From Agromyces sp. LHK192 (GTDB lineage Bacteria > Actinomycetota > Actinomycetes > Actinomycetales > Microbacteriaceae), in assembly GCF_004006235.1 (NCBI RefSeq), contig NZ_CP034753.1:1736001-1800000 (forward strand): a stretch of 64,000 nt of DNA, written 5' to 3'. A program made the translations under genes and the position numbers. Of this stretch, positions 10,779 to 18,791 are shown one piece after another. Every line of letters starts with the position of its first letter. Positions within the stretch are counted from its first letter, which is position 1. The notes below the pieces were generated by a model. That model made no database searches, was not told the DNA's origin, and saw nothing but the letters and a program-made list of their open reading frames with translations.

Positions 10779-11642
10779 ATGAAACGACGCAGTATCGCCA
10801 TGATCGCGGCTTCGGCCGCAGCCATGCTCGTGCTCGCCGGCTGCGCCGGCGGCGGTTCGGAGGAGGCCGAGCCGACGACCGAGCCCGCGCCCACCTTCGA
10901 AGCCGGAACCACGATGGCCGAGCTGAGCGAGGCCGGCACCATCACGATCGGCACGAAGTTCGACCAGCCGCTGTTCGGCCTCGTCGGGCCGTCGGGAGAG
11001 CCCGAGGGCTTCGACGTCGAGATCGGCAAGATCATCGCCGGCAAGCTCGGCATCGCGCCCGAGAACATCGAATGGGTCGAGACCGTCTCGGCGAACCGTG
11101 AACCGTTCATCCAGAACGGCCAGGTCGACATCGTCATCGCGACCTACACGATCAACGACAAGCGCAAGGAGGTCGTGTCGTTCGCGGGTCCGTACTACCT
11201 GGCGGGCCAGTCGATCCTCGTGCTCGCCGACAACGAGGACATCACCAGCGAGGACGACCTCGTCGGCCAGCCGGTGTGCTCGGTCACGGGCTCGACGCCC
11301 GCGGCCAACCTGAAGGAACTCGGTGCCGAGGTGCTCGAGACCGACACCTACTCGAACTGCCTCGAGCCGCTGCGCAGCGGCCAGGTCGTCGCGGTGTCGA
11401 CCGACAACGTGATCCTCGCGGGCCTCGCCGCCCAGAACGAGGGCGAGTTCAAGGTCGTCGGCGACCCGTTCACCGAGGAGCCGTACGGCATCGGCCTCGC
11501 ACTCGACGACACCGACTTCCGCATGTGGATCAACGACGTGCTCGAGGAGTCGTACGAGGACGGCACCTACGAAGAGGCGTGGAACTCGACGGCCGGCACC
11601 ATCCTGCCGTTCATCGACCCGCCCGCCGTCGACCGCTACTGA
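10779..11642 (+). CDS. Amino acid ABC transporter, substrate-binding lipoprotein
   Basis: 287 residues with a lipoprotein signal: basic MKRRS start, hydrophobic helix, then the lipobox LAGC, making Cys23 the lipidated first residue. An acidic Thr/Pro linker follows. The mature part is a periplasmic-binding-protein type 2 fold of the polar amino acid family ([56 protein letters not shown]). It is anchored on the outer face of the membrane and delivers ligand to the permeases. It lies 61 bases after the ATPase gene, with GGAAGAAAGAGG as a ribosome binding site region. The family resembles GluB; glutamate is a likely but unproven ligand. Confidence 0.93.
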   Translation: MKRRSIAMIAASAAAMLVLAGCAGGGSEEAEPTTEPAPTFEAGTTMAELSEAGTITIGTKFDQPLFGLVGPSGEPEGFDVEIGKIIAGKLGIAPENIEWVETVSANREPFIQNGQVDIVIATYTINDKRKEVVSFAGPYYLAGQSILVLADNEDITSEDDLVGQPVCSVTGSTPAANLKELGAEVLETDTYSNCLEPLRSGQVVAVSTDNVILAGLAAQNEGEFKVVGDPFTEEPYGIGLALDDTDFRMWINDVLEESYEDGTYEEAWNSTAGTILPFIDPPAVDRY

Positions 11643-11721
11643 TCGTCGGCCGGAGCCGACCAGGGGCGGTCCGGGCCCGACGGGCCCGGACCGCCCACCC
11701 AGTACCACTGAGAGGACCCGC

Positions 11722-12372
11722 GTGGACGTCGTCATCGCGAATCTCCCGCTGTACCTCGAGGGCTTCAGCGTGACGCTGCTGCTGCTCGCCGTCGGCGGCG
11801 TCGGCGCGCTCGTCATCGGCACGGTCGTGGCGGCGATGCGCATCTCGCCGATCGGGGCGATGCGCACGGTCGCGACCGTGTACACGGAGATCATCCGCAA
11901 CACCCCGCTCACGCTGGTCGTCATCTTCTGCGCGATCATCCTGCCGATCCTCGGCTCGCGTCTGCCGTACCTGATCGCCGGCATGATCGCGCTCGCGGTG
12001 TACACCTCGCCGTTCGTGGCGGAGGCGCTGCGCTCCGGCATCAACGGCGTGCCCATCGGCCAGGCCGAGGCCGCTCGGAGCCTCGGGCTCGGGTTCACCC
12101 AGACCGTGTCGCTCATCGTCCTGCCGCAGGCGTTCCGCATGACGATCCCGCCGCTGATCAACGTCTTCATCGCGCTCACGAAGAACACCTCCGTCGTCGG
12201 CGGGGTCGGCTTCGTCAGCGAGCTCTTCGGCGTCGGCAGAACCCTGGCGAACGCGAACGGGGACGCCGTCATCGCGGTGCTCGTGGGCGTCGCATTCTTC
12301 TACCTCGTGATCACGGTGCCCCTGGGCCTCATCGCGACCCAGCTCGAGCGGAAGTGGGTGGTGCAGCGATGA
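11722..12372 (+). CDS. Amino acid ABC transporter, permease 1
   Basis: 216 residues from GTG 11722 (AGAGGA upstream). Membrane segments are visible around residues 10-35, 55-75, 85-110, 155-175 and 185-205. The EAA motif (EALRSGINGVPIGQAEAARSLG), which contacts the ATPase, is near residue 95-120, and the HisM/GlnP-type pattern TEIIRNTPLTLVVIF is present. It resembles GluC of Corynebacterium glutamicum. The stop overlaps the start of the second permease (ATGA), so the two are translated together and probably form a heterodimer. Confidence 0.93.
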   Translation: MDVVIANLPLYLEGFSVTLLLLAVGGVGALVIGTVVAAMRISPIGAMRTVATVYTEIIRNTPLTLVVIFCAIILPILGSRLPYLIAGMIALAVYTSPFVAEALRSGINGVPIGQAEAARSLGLGFTQTVSLIVLPQAFRMTIPPLINVFIALTKNTSVVGGVGFVSELFGVGRTLANANGDAVIAVLVGVAFFYLVITVPLGLIATQLERKWVVQR

Positions 12373-13298
12373 GCGGCGCCGGCGTCCTCTTCGACGCGCC
12401 CGGCCCCCGCGCCCGGCGCCTGTCGACCATCCTCTCCGTCGTCACCGCGGTGCTCGCGATCGCGGGACTCGGCTGGATGTTCGCGACGCTCAACGCGCCG
12501 CGCGAGTCCGGCGGCATCACGCTGCCCGGCATGTTCGACCCGAGCCGGTGGGACATCGTCCTCGACCCGGAGATGTGGGGCTTCGTCTTCGGCGTCGGCG
12601 TCGTGGGAACCCTGCAGGCGGCCGCAGTCGCGGCCGTGCTCGCCGTCGCGCTCGGCATCCTGTTCTCGCTGCTGCGCAGCGCGGCGAACCCCTGGATCCG
12701 CATCCCCACCGCGGTGCTCATCGAGTTCTTCCGCGGCATGCCGGTGCTGCTCATGATGCTGTTCATCCTGCTCGTGGCGGGAACGGGCCAGTACTGGGCG
12801 GTCGTGTCGGCGCTCGCCATCTACAACGGCGCACTCATCGGCGAGGCGCTGCGCGCGGGCATCGTGGCACTGCCCCGTGGCCAGCGCGAGGCGGCGCTGA
12901 GCCTCGGCATGCGGCCGTTGCAGTCGAAGATGCTCGTCGAGTTCCCGCAGGCGTTCCGGCAGATGCTGCCGATCATCGTCGCGCAGCTCGTCGTCCTGCT
13001 CAAGGACACGTCGCTCGCGTACATCGTCGGATACCCCGAGCTGCTGCGCGTGACCCTGAACAACCTCGGCAGCTTCTACGGCAACCGCTACCTCTTCACG
13101 CTGTGGTGCATCGCCTTCGTGCTGTACCTGATCATGAACCTGTTGCTGTCGGGGCTCGCGAGGTGGCTGGCCCGCCGGACGGATCGGCGTTACCACCCCG
13201 GCAAGGTCGGGCAGACGCCGGAGGATCCGAACCAGGCGCTGCTCGTCGCCGAGGCGAACGCGGCCGCTCGCCAGTCGGAGTCGAACGCACCCCGCTGA
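12369..13298 (+). CDS. Amino acid ABC transporter, permease 2
   Basis: 309 residues from ATG 12369, which overlaps the stop of permease 1 by four bases; the in-frame ATG at 12354 is less likely. It is longer than permease 1: the first helix (about 22-45) and a periplasmic loop precede the conserved core. The core contains EFFRGMPVLLMMLFILLV and the EAA loop GEALRAGIVALPRGQREAALS. The C-terminal 35 residues are hydrophilic and charged. It resembles GluD. It is the last gene of the importer operon; a short CCCGCG-AA-CGCGGG hairpin follows at 13305-13318. Confidence 0.93.
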   Translation: MSGAGVLFDAPGPRARRLSTILSVVTAVLAIAGLGWMFATLNAPRESGGITLPGMFDPSRWDIVLDPEMWGFVFGVGVVGTLQAAAVAAVLAVALGILFSLLRSAANPWIRIPTAVLIEFFRGMPVLLMMLFILLVAGTGQYWAVVSALAIYNGALIGEALRAGIVALPRGQREAALSLGMRPLQSKMLVEFPQAFRQMLPIIVAQLVVLLKDTSLAYIVGYPELLRVTLNNLGSFYGNRYLFTLWCIAFVLYLIMNLLLSGLARWLARRTDRRYHPGKVGQTPEDPNQALLVAEANAAARQSESNAPR

Positions 13299-13357
13299 CC
13301 CGCCCCCGCGAACGCGGGCCGACGATCGACACGACGAACACGCCCGCGCTCCGCCGG

Positions 13358-13363
13358 TAGACT
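13358..13363 (+). promoter_or_regulatory. -10 box for pheST
   Basis: TAGACT, eight bases before the GTG at 13372; the alternative GTG at 13366 is only two bases away and would be too close. No T-box or leader peptide is visible upstream of these synthetase genes. Confidence 0.5.
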
Positions 13364-13371
13364 CGGTGCTC

Positions 13372-14412
13372 GTGCCAGAACCCACCGAGATCACCGAGCC
13401 CGCGGTCGACGCGGCCGTCGACGCGGCCCTCGCCGCGATCGCCGCGGCATCCGACTCCGCCGCGCTCAAGCAGGTCCGCGCCGAGCACACCGGCGACAAG
13501 TCCACGCTCGCCCAGCTCAACGCCCTGCTGCGCAACGTCCCGAACGATCAGAAGGCCGCGCTCGGCAAGCTCGTCGGGCAGGCGCGCGGTCGCGTGAACC
13601 AGGCGTTCGCCGCCCGCGAGGGCGAGATCGTCGCCGCCGAGGCGGCCGCACGGCTCGAGGCCGAGGCGGTCGACGTCACGGCGCTGCCGTCGCGCTTCAC
13701 CGCGGGCGCGCGGCATCCGCTCGCCCTGCTCCAGGACCGGGTGAGTGAGGTGTTCACCGGCATGGGCTGGGAGATCGCCGAGGGCCCCGAGGTCGAGAGC
13801 GAGTGGTTCAACTTCGATGCGCTGAACTTCGATGCCGACCACCCCGCCCGGGCGATGCAGGACACCTTCTTCATCGACCCGCCCGAGGCGCACCTCGTGC
13901 TGCGCACGCACACGAGCCCCGTGCAGGTCCGCTCGATGCTCGAGCGCGACGTGCCGATCTACGTGCTCGCGCCGGGCCGGGTCTACCGCACCGACGAGTT
14001 CGACGCGACCCACCTGCCCGTCTTCATGCAGTTCGAGGGCCTCGCCGTCGACAAGGGCCTCACCATGGCGCATCTCAAGGGCACGCTCGACCACTTCGTG
14101 AAGGCGATCTTCGGCGACGAGGCGAAGGTGCGGCTCCGCCCGAGCTACTTCCCGTTCACCGAGCCGAGCGCCGAGCTCGACTTCTGGCATCCGACCTTCA
14201 AGGGCGGCGCGCGCTGGATCGAGTGGGGCGGCTGCGGCATGGTGCACCCGAACGTGCTCCGTTCGGCCGGCATCGACCCCGAGGTCTACTCGGGCTTCGC
14301 CTTCGGCATGGGCATCGAGCGCGGCCTGATGCTCCGCAACGACGTCTCGGACATGCGCGACATGGCCGAGGGCGACGTCCGCTTCTCGCAGCAGTTCGGA
14401 ATGGTGGTCTAG
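13372..14412 (+). CDS. pheS: Phenylalanyl-tRNA synthetase alpha subunit
   Basis: 346 residues from the preferred GTG at 13372. The N-terminal coiled-coil (about 20-85) binds tRNA. The class II catalytic core shows motif 1 (HPLALLQDRVSEVFTGMGWE), motif 2 (RTHTSPVQVRSM, then PGRVYRTDEFDATH) and motif 3 (GFAFGMGIERGLMLR). Together with the beta subunit it forms the alpha2-beta2 enzyme that charges tRNA-Phe. pheT starts two bases after the stop, so expression is coupled. Confidence 0.97.
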   Translation: MPEPTEITEPAVDAAVDAALAAIAAASDSAALKQVRAEHTGDKSTLAQLNALLRNVPNDQKAALGKLVGQARGRVNQAFAAREGEIVAAEAAARLEAEAVDVTALPSRFTAGARHPLALLQDRVSEVFTGMGWEIAEGPEVESEWFNFDALNFDADHPARAMQDTFFIDPPEAHLVLRTHTSPVQVRSMLERDVPIYVLAPGRVYRTDEFDATHLPVFMQFEGLAVDKGLTMAHLKGTLDHFVKAIFGDEAKVRLRPSYFPFTEPSAELDFWHPTFKGGARWIEWGGCGMVHPNVLRSAGIDPEVYSGFAFGMGIERGLMLRNDVSDMRDMAEGDVRFSQQFGMVV

Positions 14413-14414
14413 AG

Positions 14415-16940
14415 ATGCGGGTTCCCCTGAGCTGGCTCGCCGAGTACGTCGAGCTCGTCCCCGGCAGCACGCCCGAGTCGGTGCACGCGGCGCTCGTGAA
14501 GGTCGGCCTCGAGGAGGAGGACGTGCACACGTTCGACCTCACCGGGCCGATCGTGGTCGGCGAGGTCCTCGAGTTCGTCGAGGAGCCGCAGTCGAACGGC
14601 AAGACGATCCGCTGGTGCCAGGTGCGCGTGGCGCCCGACGGCGAGCAGGCAGCCGACGGCGGTGACGCGGTCCACGGCATCGTGTGCGGTGCACGCAACT
14701 TCTTCGTCGGCGACCAGGTGGTCGTGACGCTGCCGGGCGCCGTGCTGCCCGGTCCGTTCCCGATCGCGGCGCGCAAGACCTACGGCCATGTCTCCGACGG
14801 CATGATCGCGTCGGCCCGCGAGCTGGGCCTCGGCGAGGATCACGACGGCATCCTTCGCCTGTCGACGCTCGGTGTCGAGGCGCCGGTCGGCACCGACGCG
14901 ATCGCGCTGCTCGGTTTGAACGACGCGGCGGTCGAGATCAACGTCACGCCCGACCGCGGCTACGCGTTCTCGATCCGCGGCGTCGCCCGCGAGTACGCGC
15001 ACGCCACCGGCGCCGTCTTCCGCGACCCGGTCTCGCAGTCCGAGCCGGTCGCCCACACGGATGCGGGGTTCCCGGTCGTGATCGACGACCGCGCGCCGAT
15101 CCGGGGCCGGGTCGGCTCGGCGGTGTTCGCGACGCGCATCGTGCGCGACGTCGACCCGACCCGTCCGACGCCGCCGTGGATGGTCGCGCGGCTCAAGCTC
15201 GCGGGCATCCGCTCGCTCGGCATCCTCGTCGACATCACGAACTACGTGATGCTCGAGCTCGGGCAGCCGATCCACGGGTACGACCTCGACCAGCTGCGCG
15301 GCGGCATCGTCGTGCGACGGGCCGCCGAGGGGGAGCGGTTCACGACGCTCGACGGCAAGGAGCGCACCCTCCACGTCGAAGACCTGGTCGTGACCGACGA
15401 CCGCGGTCCGATCGGCCTGGGCGGCGTCATGGGCGGTGCCGACACCGAGATGGGCGACGCCACGCGCAACGTGCTCGTCGAGGCCGCGAACTGGGACCCG
15501 GTGTCGATCGCCCGCACGGCCCGACGCCACAAGCTGCCCAGCGAGGCGGCGAAGCGCTACGAGCGCGGCGTCGACCCGGCGATCGCCCCCGCCGCGGTGT
15601 CGCGCGTCGCACAGCTCATGGTCGACCTCGCCGGCGGCACGGCCGACGACGGGGGGTCGCTCATCGCCGAGGCACCGGCCCGCGAGGCGATCCTCCTGCC
15701 GCACGGCTACGCGACCCGGCTCATCGGCGTCGAGTACACCGACGAGCAGGTGCACGACGCGCTCGCCGAGATCGGCGGCACGGTGACCCGCACCGAAGAC
15801 GGCTTCGAGGTCGTGCCGCCGAGCTGGCGGCCCGACCTCACCGGCAAAGCCGAGCTGGTCGAGGAGGTCGCGCGCCTCGTCGGGTACGACCTCATCCCGT
15901 CGGTGCTGCCGGTCGCGCCGCCCGGTCGCGGGCTGACCCGCTCGCAGCGGCTGCGGCGACAGGTCGCCGACGTGCTGGCGGGCGCCGGTGCCACCGAGGT
16001 GCTCGCGTTCCCGTTCGTCACCGACGACGAGAACCGGCTGTTCGGCAGCGCCGCAGGCGGCGACGTCGCGCAGGTGAAGGTCGCCAATGCGCTCGACGCG
16101 TCGCGGCCGTACCTTCGCCGATCGCTGCTGCCCGGCCTCGTGGAGGTCGCCAGGCGCAACCTGTCGCGCGGACTCACCGACCTCGACGTGTTCGAGCTCG
16201 GCCTCGTGTTCACGCCCGAACCGGGTGCGGCGAACGGCTCGGCGGTGCTGCCCGACGGAGGCGCGCTGCCGAGCGATGACGAGCTCGCCGGACTGCAGGC
16301 GGGCATCCCGCCGCAGCCCCGCCACGTGGCGGTCCTGCTGACCGGCAACCTCGTCCGCAAGGCGCCGGGTCAGGCTCCGACCGTCGCCGGCCTCGCCGAC
16401 GCCCTCGACCGGGCGCGCGAGATCGCGCGGGCGGCGGGCGTCGAGCTCCAGGTCGCCCAATCGCGGCGTGCGGCCCTGCACCCGGGCCGCACCGCCGAGC
16501 TCCTGGTCGACGGAACGGTGGTCGGCTGCGCCGGCGAACTGCACCCCGATGTCGCCGAGGCGAACGACCTGCCGCGCGTCGTCGCGGTCGCCGAACTCGA
16601 CCTCGATGCCGTGATCGCCGCGGGCGACCGGCCGGTGGAGGCGCACGGGCTCTCGAGCTACCCGGCCGCCACGCAGGACCTCTCGCTGGTCGTGTCGCGC
16701 GACATCCCGGCCGCCGACGTCGCGGCCGCGGTGCGCGAGGGCGCCGGCGACCTGCTCGAGCACCTCGAGCTCGTCGACGACTACCGCGGCCAGGGCGTCG
16801 CCGACGACGCGAAGAGCCTCACGTTCGCGCTGCGGTTCCGCGCGCCCGATCGCACGCTGACGGCCGCCGAGGCGAGCGAGGCGAAGCTCGCGGGATCGGC
16901 GCTCGCGCACGAGCGCGCCGGCGCCGTCATCCGCGACTGA
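14415..16940 (+). CDS. pheT: Phenylalanyl-tRNA synthetase beta subunit
   Basis: 841 residues from ATG 14415 (MRVPLSWLAEYV, the canonical start). Domains in order: tRNA-binding OB fold (about 40-160; IVVGEVLEFVE, VCGARNFFVGD), B1/B5 regions (INVTPDRGYAFSIRGVARE), the B3/B4 editing domain (SLGILVDITNYVMLELGQPIH), B5 DNA-binding-like domain, catalytic-like core, and the C-terminal ferredoxin-fold anticodon-binding domain (SSYPAATQDLSLVV). The length fits the family. It follows pheS after two bases and is closed by a strong hairpin at 16992. Confidence 0.97.
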   Translation: MRVPLSWLAEYVELVPGSTPESVHAALVKVGLEEEDVHTFDLTGPIVVGEVLEFVEEPQSNGKTIRWCQVRVAPDGEQAADGGDAVHGIVCGARNFFVGDQVVVTLPGAVLPGPFPIAARKTYGHVSDGMIASARELGLGEDHDGILRLSTLGVEAPVGTDAIALLGLNDAAVEINVTPDRGYAFSIRGVAREYAHATGAVFRDPVSQSEPVAHTDAGFPVVIDDRAPIRGRVGSAVFATRIVRDVDPTRPTPPWMVARLKLAGIRSLGILVDITNYVMLELGQPIHGYDLDQLRGGIVVRRAAEGERFTTLDGKERTLHVEDLVVTDDRGPIGLGGVMGGADTEMGDATRNVLVEAANWDPVSIARTARRHKLPSEAAKRYERGVDPAIAPAAVSRVAQLMVDLAGGTADDGGSLIAEAPAREAILLPHGYATRLIGVEYTDEQVHDALAEIGGTVTRTEDGFEVVPPSWRPDLTGKAELVEEVARLVGYDLIPSVLPVAPPGRGLTRSQRLRRQVADVLAGAGATEVLAFPFVTDDENRLFGSAAGGDVAQVKVANALDASRPYLRRSLLPGLVEVARRNLSRGLTDLDVFELGLVFTPEPGAANGSAVLPDGGALPSDDELAGLQAGIPPQPRHVAVLLTGNLVRKAPGQAPTVAGLADALDRAREIARAAGVELQVAQSRRAALHPGRTAELLVDGTVVGCAGELHPDVAEANDLPRVVAVAELDLDAVIAAGDRPVEAHGLSSYPAATQDLSLVVSRDIPAADVAAAVREGAGDLLEHLELVDDYRGQGVADDAKSLTFALRFRAPDRTLTAAEASEAKLAGSALAHERAGAVIRD

Positions 16941-16991
16941 GGGCGACGGTACCCAGGCCAGGGCTCGACGCGCCGACGATCGACGCGCACG

Positions 16992-17030
16992 CGAGGGGTG
17001 GAACCGGCGACCGGCCGGATCCACCCCTCG
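16992..17030 (+). terminator. Terminator hairpin of pheST
   Basis: A perfect 10-bp stem, CGAGGGGTGG (16992-17001) with CCACCCCTCG (17021-17030), around a 19-base GC-rich loop. It lies 50 bases after the pheT stop and just before the next promoter; no U tract follows. Confidence 0.65.
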
Positions 17031-17050
17031 TCGCGACGACGGGGCGGCGG

Positions 17051-17056
17051 TACCCT
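17051..17056 (+). promoter_or_regulatory. -10 box of a leaderless promoter for the DUF1801 gene
   Basis: TACCCT, six bases before the ATG at 17063; no ribosome binding site is present. Confidence 0.5.
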
Positions 17057-17062
17057 GACGGC

Positions 17063-17467
17063 ATGGCCGAGCCGAAGACGAAGCCCACGGATGCCTCCGT
17101 CGCCGAGTTCCTCGCGACCGCCGAACCGGCGGGGCGACGAGAGGACGGGTTCGCGCTCCGCGAGCTGTTCGACCGGGTGACCGGCACGGATGCGGTGATG
17201 TGGGGGCCGTCCATCGTCGGGTACGGCGTGCACCACTACCGGTCCGCGGCGGGCACGGAGGGCGACTGGATGGTCGTCGGGTTCTCGCCGCGGAAGGCCT
17301 CGATGTCGTTGTACGGGCTGCAGCTCCCGGGTGCCGATCCGATCATCGAGCGGCTCGGCAAGGTCAAACGCGGCGCCGGGTGCCTGTACGTCGGGCGCCT
17401 TTCCGGCATCGACGAGCATGCGCTCGAGTCGCTCGTCGACTTCGCCTGGGTGCACACGCGCGGCTGA
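17063..17467 (+). CDS. DUF1801 domain protein
   Basis: 134 residues spanning one DUF1801 (YdhG-like) domain, recognisable by the MWGPSIVGYGVHHY segment, the WMVVGFSPRKASMSLY strand and the C-terminal CLYVGRLSGIDEHALESLV. The fold is related to frataxin-like/iron-chaperone proteins, but the cellular function is not established. It is a single gene between pheST and the arginine cluster. Just after its stop there is a short direct repeat (17459-17473 and 17483-17497). Confidence 0.85.
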   Translation: MAEPKTKPTDASVAEFLATAEPAGRREDGFALRELFDRVTGTDAVMWGPSIVGYGVHHYRSAAGTEGDWMVVGFSPRKASMSLYGLQLPGADPIIERLGKVKRGAGCLYVGRLSGIDEHALESLVDFAWVHTRG

Positions 17468-17497
17468 GGCATCCGCTCGACGCGCGGCTGAGACATC
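17459..17497 (+). repeat. Short imperfect direct repeat over the end of the DUF1801 gene
   Basis: The 15-mers CGCGGCTGAGGCATC (17459-17473) and CGCGGCTGAGACATC (17483-17497) are 24 bases apart and differ at one base. The first copy contains the stop codon and a copy of the dispersed GAGGCATCCG motif. Confidence 0.7.
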
Positions 17498-17539
17498 GGC
17501 GTCGAGATGCGTCCGGCGCGTCGCCGGACGTCACCCGGT

Positions 17540-17569
17540 TTGCACCGCGGGCTTCGCCGTCGCTAGGGT
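17540..17569 (+). promoter_or_regulatory. Promoter of the arginine-rich leader ORF
   Basis: -35 box TTGCAC (17540-17545), an 18-base spacer and -10 box TAGGGT (17564-17569), followed after seven bases by the ATG of the leader ORF. The -35/-10 combination is among the best sigma-70-type promoters in the window. Confidence 0.65.
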
Positions 17570-17576
17570 CGTTCGC

Positions 17577-17663
17577 ATGTCCACGCCTCGGTTCCGCACC
17601 ACCGCACGCGCCACGCGCGTCGTCGTGGTGGCGAGCCGACGTCGTGGCGGTCGCCGAGTCTAG
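17577..17663 (+). CDS. Arginine-rich leader peptide upstream of argC (putative attenuator ORF)
   Basis: A 28-codon ORF between its own promoter and argC. Nine of the 28 residues are Arg (positions 5, 7, 11, 14, 21, 22, 23, 26, 27), with SRRRGGRRV at the C terminus. The last five Arg codons are CGA, CGT, CGT, CGC and CGA; CGA and CGT are uncommon in this GC-rich genome. The ATG follows the -10 box by seven bases, so it would be read from a leaderless message. Its last codons and stop lie in a perfect hairpin (17649-17669). The arrangement resembles ribosome-mediated attenuation leaders such as trpL, here with the product amino acid of the downstream pathway. Function is inferred; conservation has not been tested. 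Confidence 0.55.
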   Translation: MSTPRFRTTARATRVVVVASRRRGGRRV

Positions 17664-17706
17664 GCGACCCCGCGCGCGGCGATGGAGCCGTCCGCAGGTG
17701 TCGCCG
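17649..17706 (+). promoter_or_regulatory. Possible attenuator hairpins between leader ORF and argC
   Basis: GGTCGCC (17649-17655) pairs with GGCGACC (17663-17669) around a 7-base loop that contains the leader stop codon. A second stem, CGGCGA (17677-17682) with TCGCCG (17701-17706), follows. The TCGCC and GGCGA segments are interchangeable, so the two stems could be part of alternative folds controlled by a ribosome stalled at the Arg codons. No U tract follows, so a classical intrinsic terminator is not evident. Confidence 0.4.
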
Positions 17707-17734
17707 GAGCCGATTCCTCGACCGCTACGACCCT

Positions 17735-17740
17735 TAGGGT
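17735..17740 (+). promoter_or_regulatory. Possible second -10 box directly before argC
   Basis: TAGGGT with the same 7-base gap to the ATG (17748) as at the leader ORF. The -35 region is poor. If active, it would give a leaderless argC message that bypasses the leader ORF. Confidence 0.45.
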
Positions 17741-17747
17741 GGATTCC

Positions 17748-18791
17748 ATGACCTACTCCGTCGCCGTGTCCGGCGCGTCCGGTTATGCCGGAGGAGAGAT
17801 CCTCAGGCTGCTCGCCGATCATCCCGACTTCGAAGTCCGCACCGTGACGGCGCACGCGAACGCGGGGCAGCCCCTCGTCGCCGTGCAGCCGCACCTGCGC
17901 GCGTACACGCACCTGACGCTGCAGGAGACGACGCCCGAGGTGCTCTCGGGCCACGACGTCGTCTTCCTCGCGCTGCCCCACGGCGCTTCCGGCGCGGTCG
18001 CGGCGCAGTTGCCCGACGACACGCTCGTCATCGACTGCGGCGCCGACCACCGACTCGAGTCGGCCGACGACTGGGCCGCCTTCTACGGCGCCGACCACCA
18101 CGGAGCCTGGACCTACGGCGTGCCCGAGCTGCCCCGCCTGTCGAGCACGCAGCGGGTGCGTCTCGCGAAGACGCGTCGTATCGCGGCGCCCGGGTGCAAC
18201 GCCTCGACGGTCGCCCTGTCACTCGCCCCAGGCATCCGCGCCGGCGTCATCGAGGAGCGCGACCTGGTCGCCGTGCTGGCCGTCGGTCCGTCGGGCGCCG
18301 GCAAGAGCCTCAAGGCCAACCTGCTCGCGTCGGAGATCCTCGGATCGGCGAGCCCGTACTCGGTCGGTGGAGTGCACCGGCACATTCCCGAGATCCAGCA
18401 GGCGCTGCGCTGGGCGGGCGCCACCGAGCCGTCGATCTCGTTCACGCCGGTGCTCGTGCCGATGGCCCGCGGCATCCTCGCGACGTCCACGGCTCGGCTC
18501 GTTCCCGGCACGGATGCCGCATCGGTGCGCCGTGCCTGGGAGGACGCCTACGCGGGCGAGCCGTTCGTGCAGCTCCTGCCCGAGGGGCAGTTCCCGAGGA
18601 CCGCCGACGTCGTCGGCGCGAACACGGCCCTGCTGGGCCTCGCGGTCGACGAGGCGGCGGGCCGCGTCGTCGTCGTCGCGGCCGTCGACAACCTCGTGAA
18701 GGGCACCGCGGGTGCGGCGATCCAGTCGGCGAACCTCGCGCTGGGCCTGACCGAGAGCACCGGACTCCCCGTGAACGGAGTGGCACCGTGA
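17748..18791 (+). CDS. argC: N-acetyl-gamma-glutamyl-phosphate reductase
   Basis: 347 residues from ATG 17748, the first residues of the conserved protein ([17 protein letters not shown]). Third step of arginine synthesis: NADPH-dependent reduction of N-acetylglutamyl phosphate. The N-terminal Rossmann fold has GASGYAG; the active-site cysteine is in AAPGCNAST, followed by the GPSGAGKSL and [12 protein letters not shown] regions. [14 protein letters not shown] is near the C terminus. It is the first gene of argCJBDFH; argJ begins within its stop codon (GTGA overlap). The in-frame ATG at 17682 would add 22 residues without family support. Confidence 0.97.
   Translation: MTYSVAVSGASGYAGGEILRLLADHPDFEVRTVTAHANAGQPLVAVQPHLRAYTHLTLQETTPEVLSGHDVVFLALPHGASGAVAAQLPDDTLVIDCGADHRLESADDWAAFYGADHHGAWTYGVPELPRLSSTQRVRLAKTRRIAAPGCNASTVALSLAPGIRAGVIEERDLVAVLAVGPSGAGKSLKANLLASEILGSASPYSVGGVHRHIPEIQQALRWAGATEPSISFTPVLVPMARGILATSTARLVPGTDAASVRRAWEDAYAGEPFVQLLPEGQFPRTADVVGANTALLGLAVDEAAGRVVVVAAVDNLVKGTAGAAIQSANLALGLTESTGLPVNGVAP

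Noticed and set aside
8318..11137. 939-codon minus-strand frame across rpmI, rplT, the methyltransferase and the ABC genes
   Set aside because: It crosses several certain plus-strand genes and a terminator, and its product has no domain pattern.
13299..13371. Possible T-box or leader peptide before pheS
   Set aside because: The gap is only about 70 bases, with a short hairpin and a -10 box eight bases before the start, so there is no room for a leader.
14409..17024. 871-codon minus-strand frame opposite pheT
   Set aside because: Antisense shadow of a certain gene; the composition is that of reverse-complemented GC-rich codons.
17682..17747. ATG at 17682 as the argC start
   Set aside because: It would add 22 residues without family similarity and place the -10 box inside the gene; ATG 17748 begins the conserved protein.
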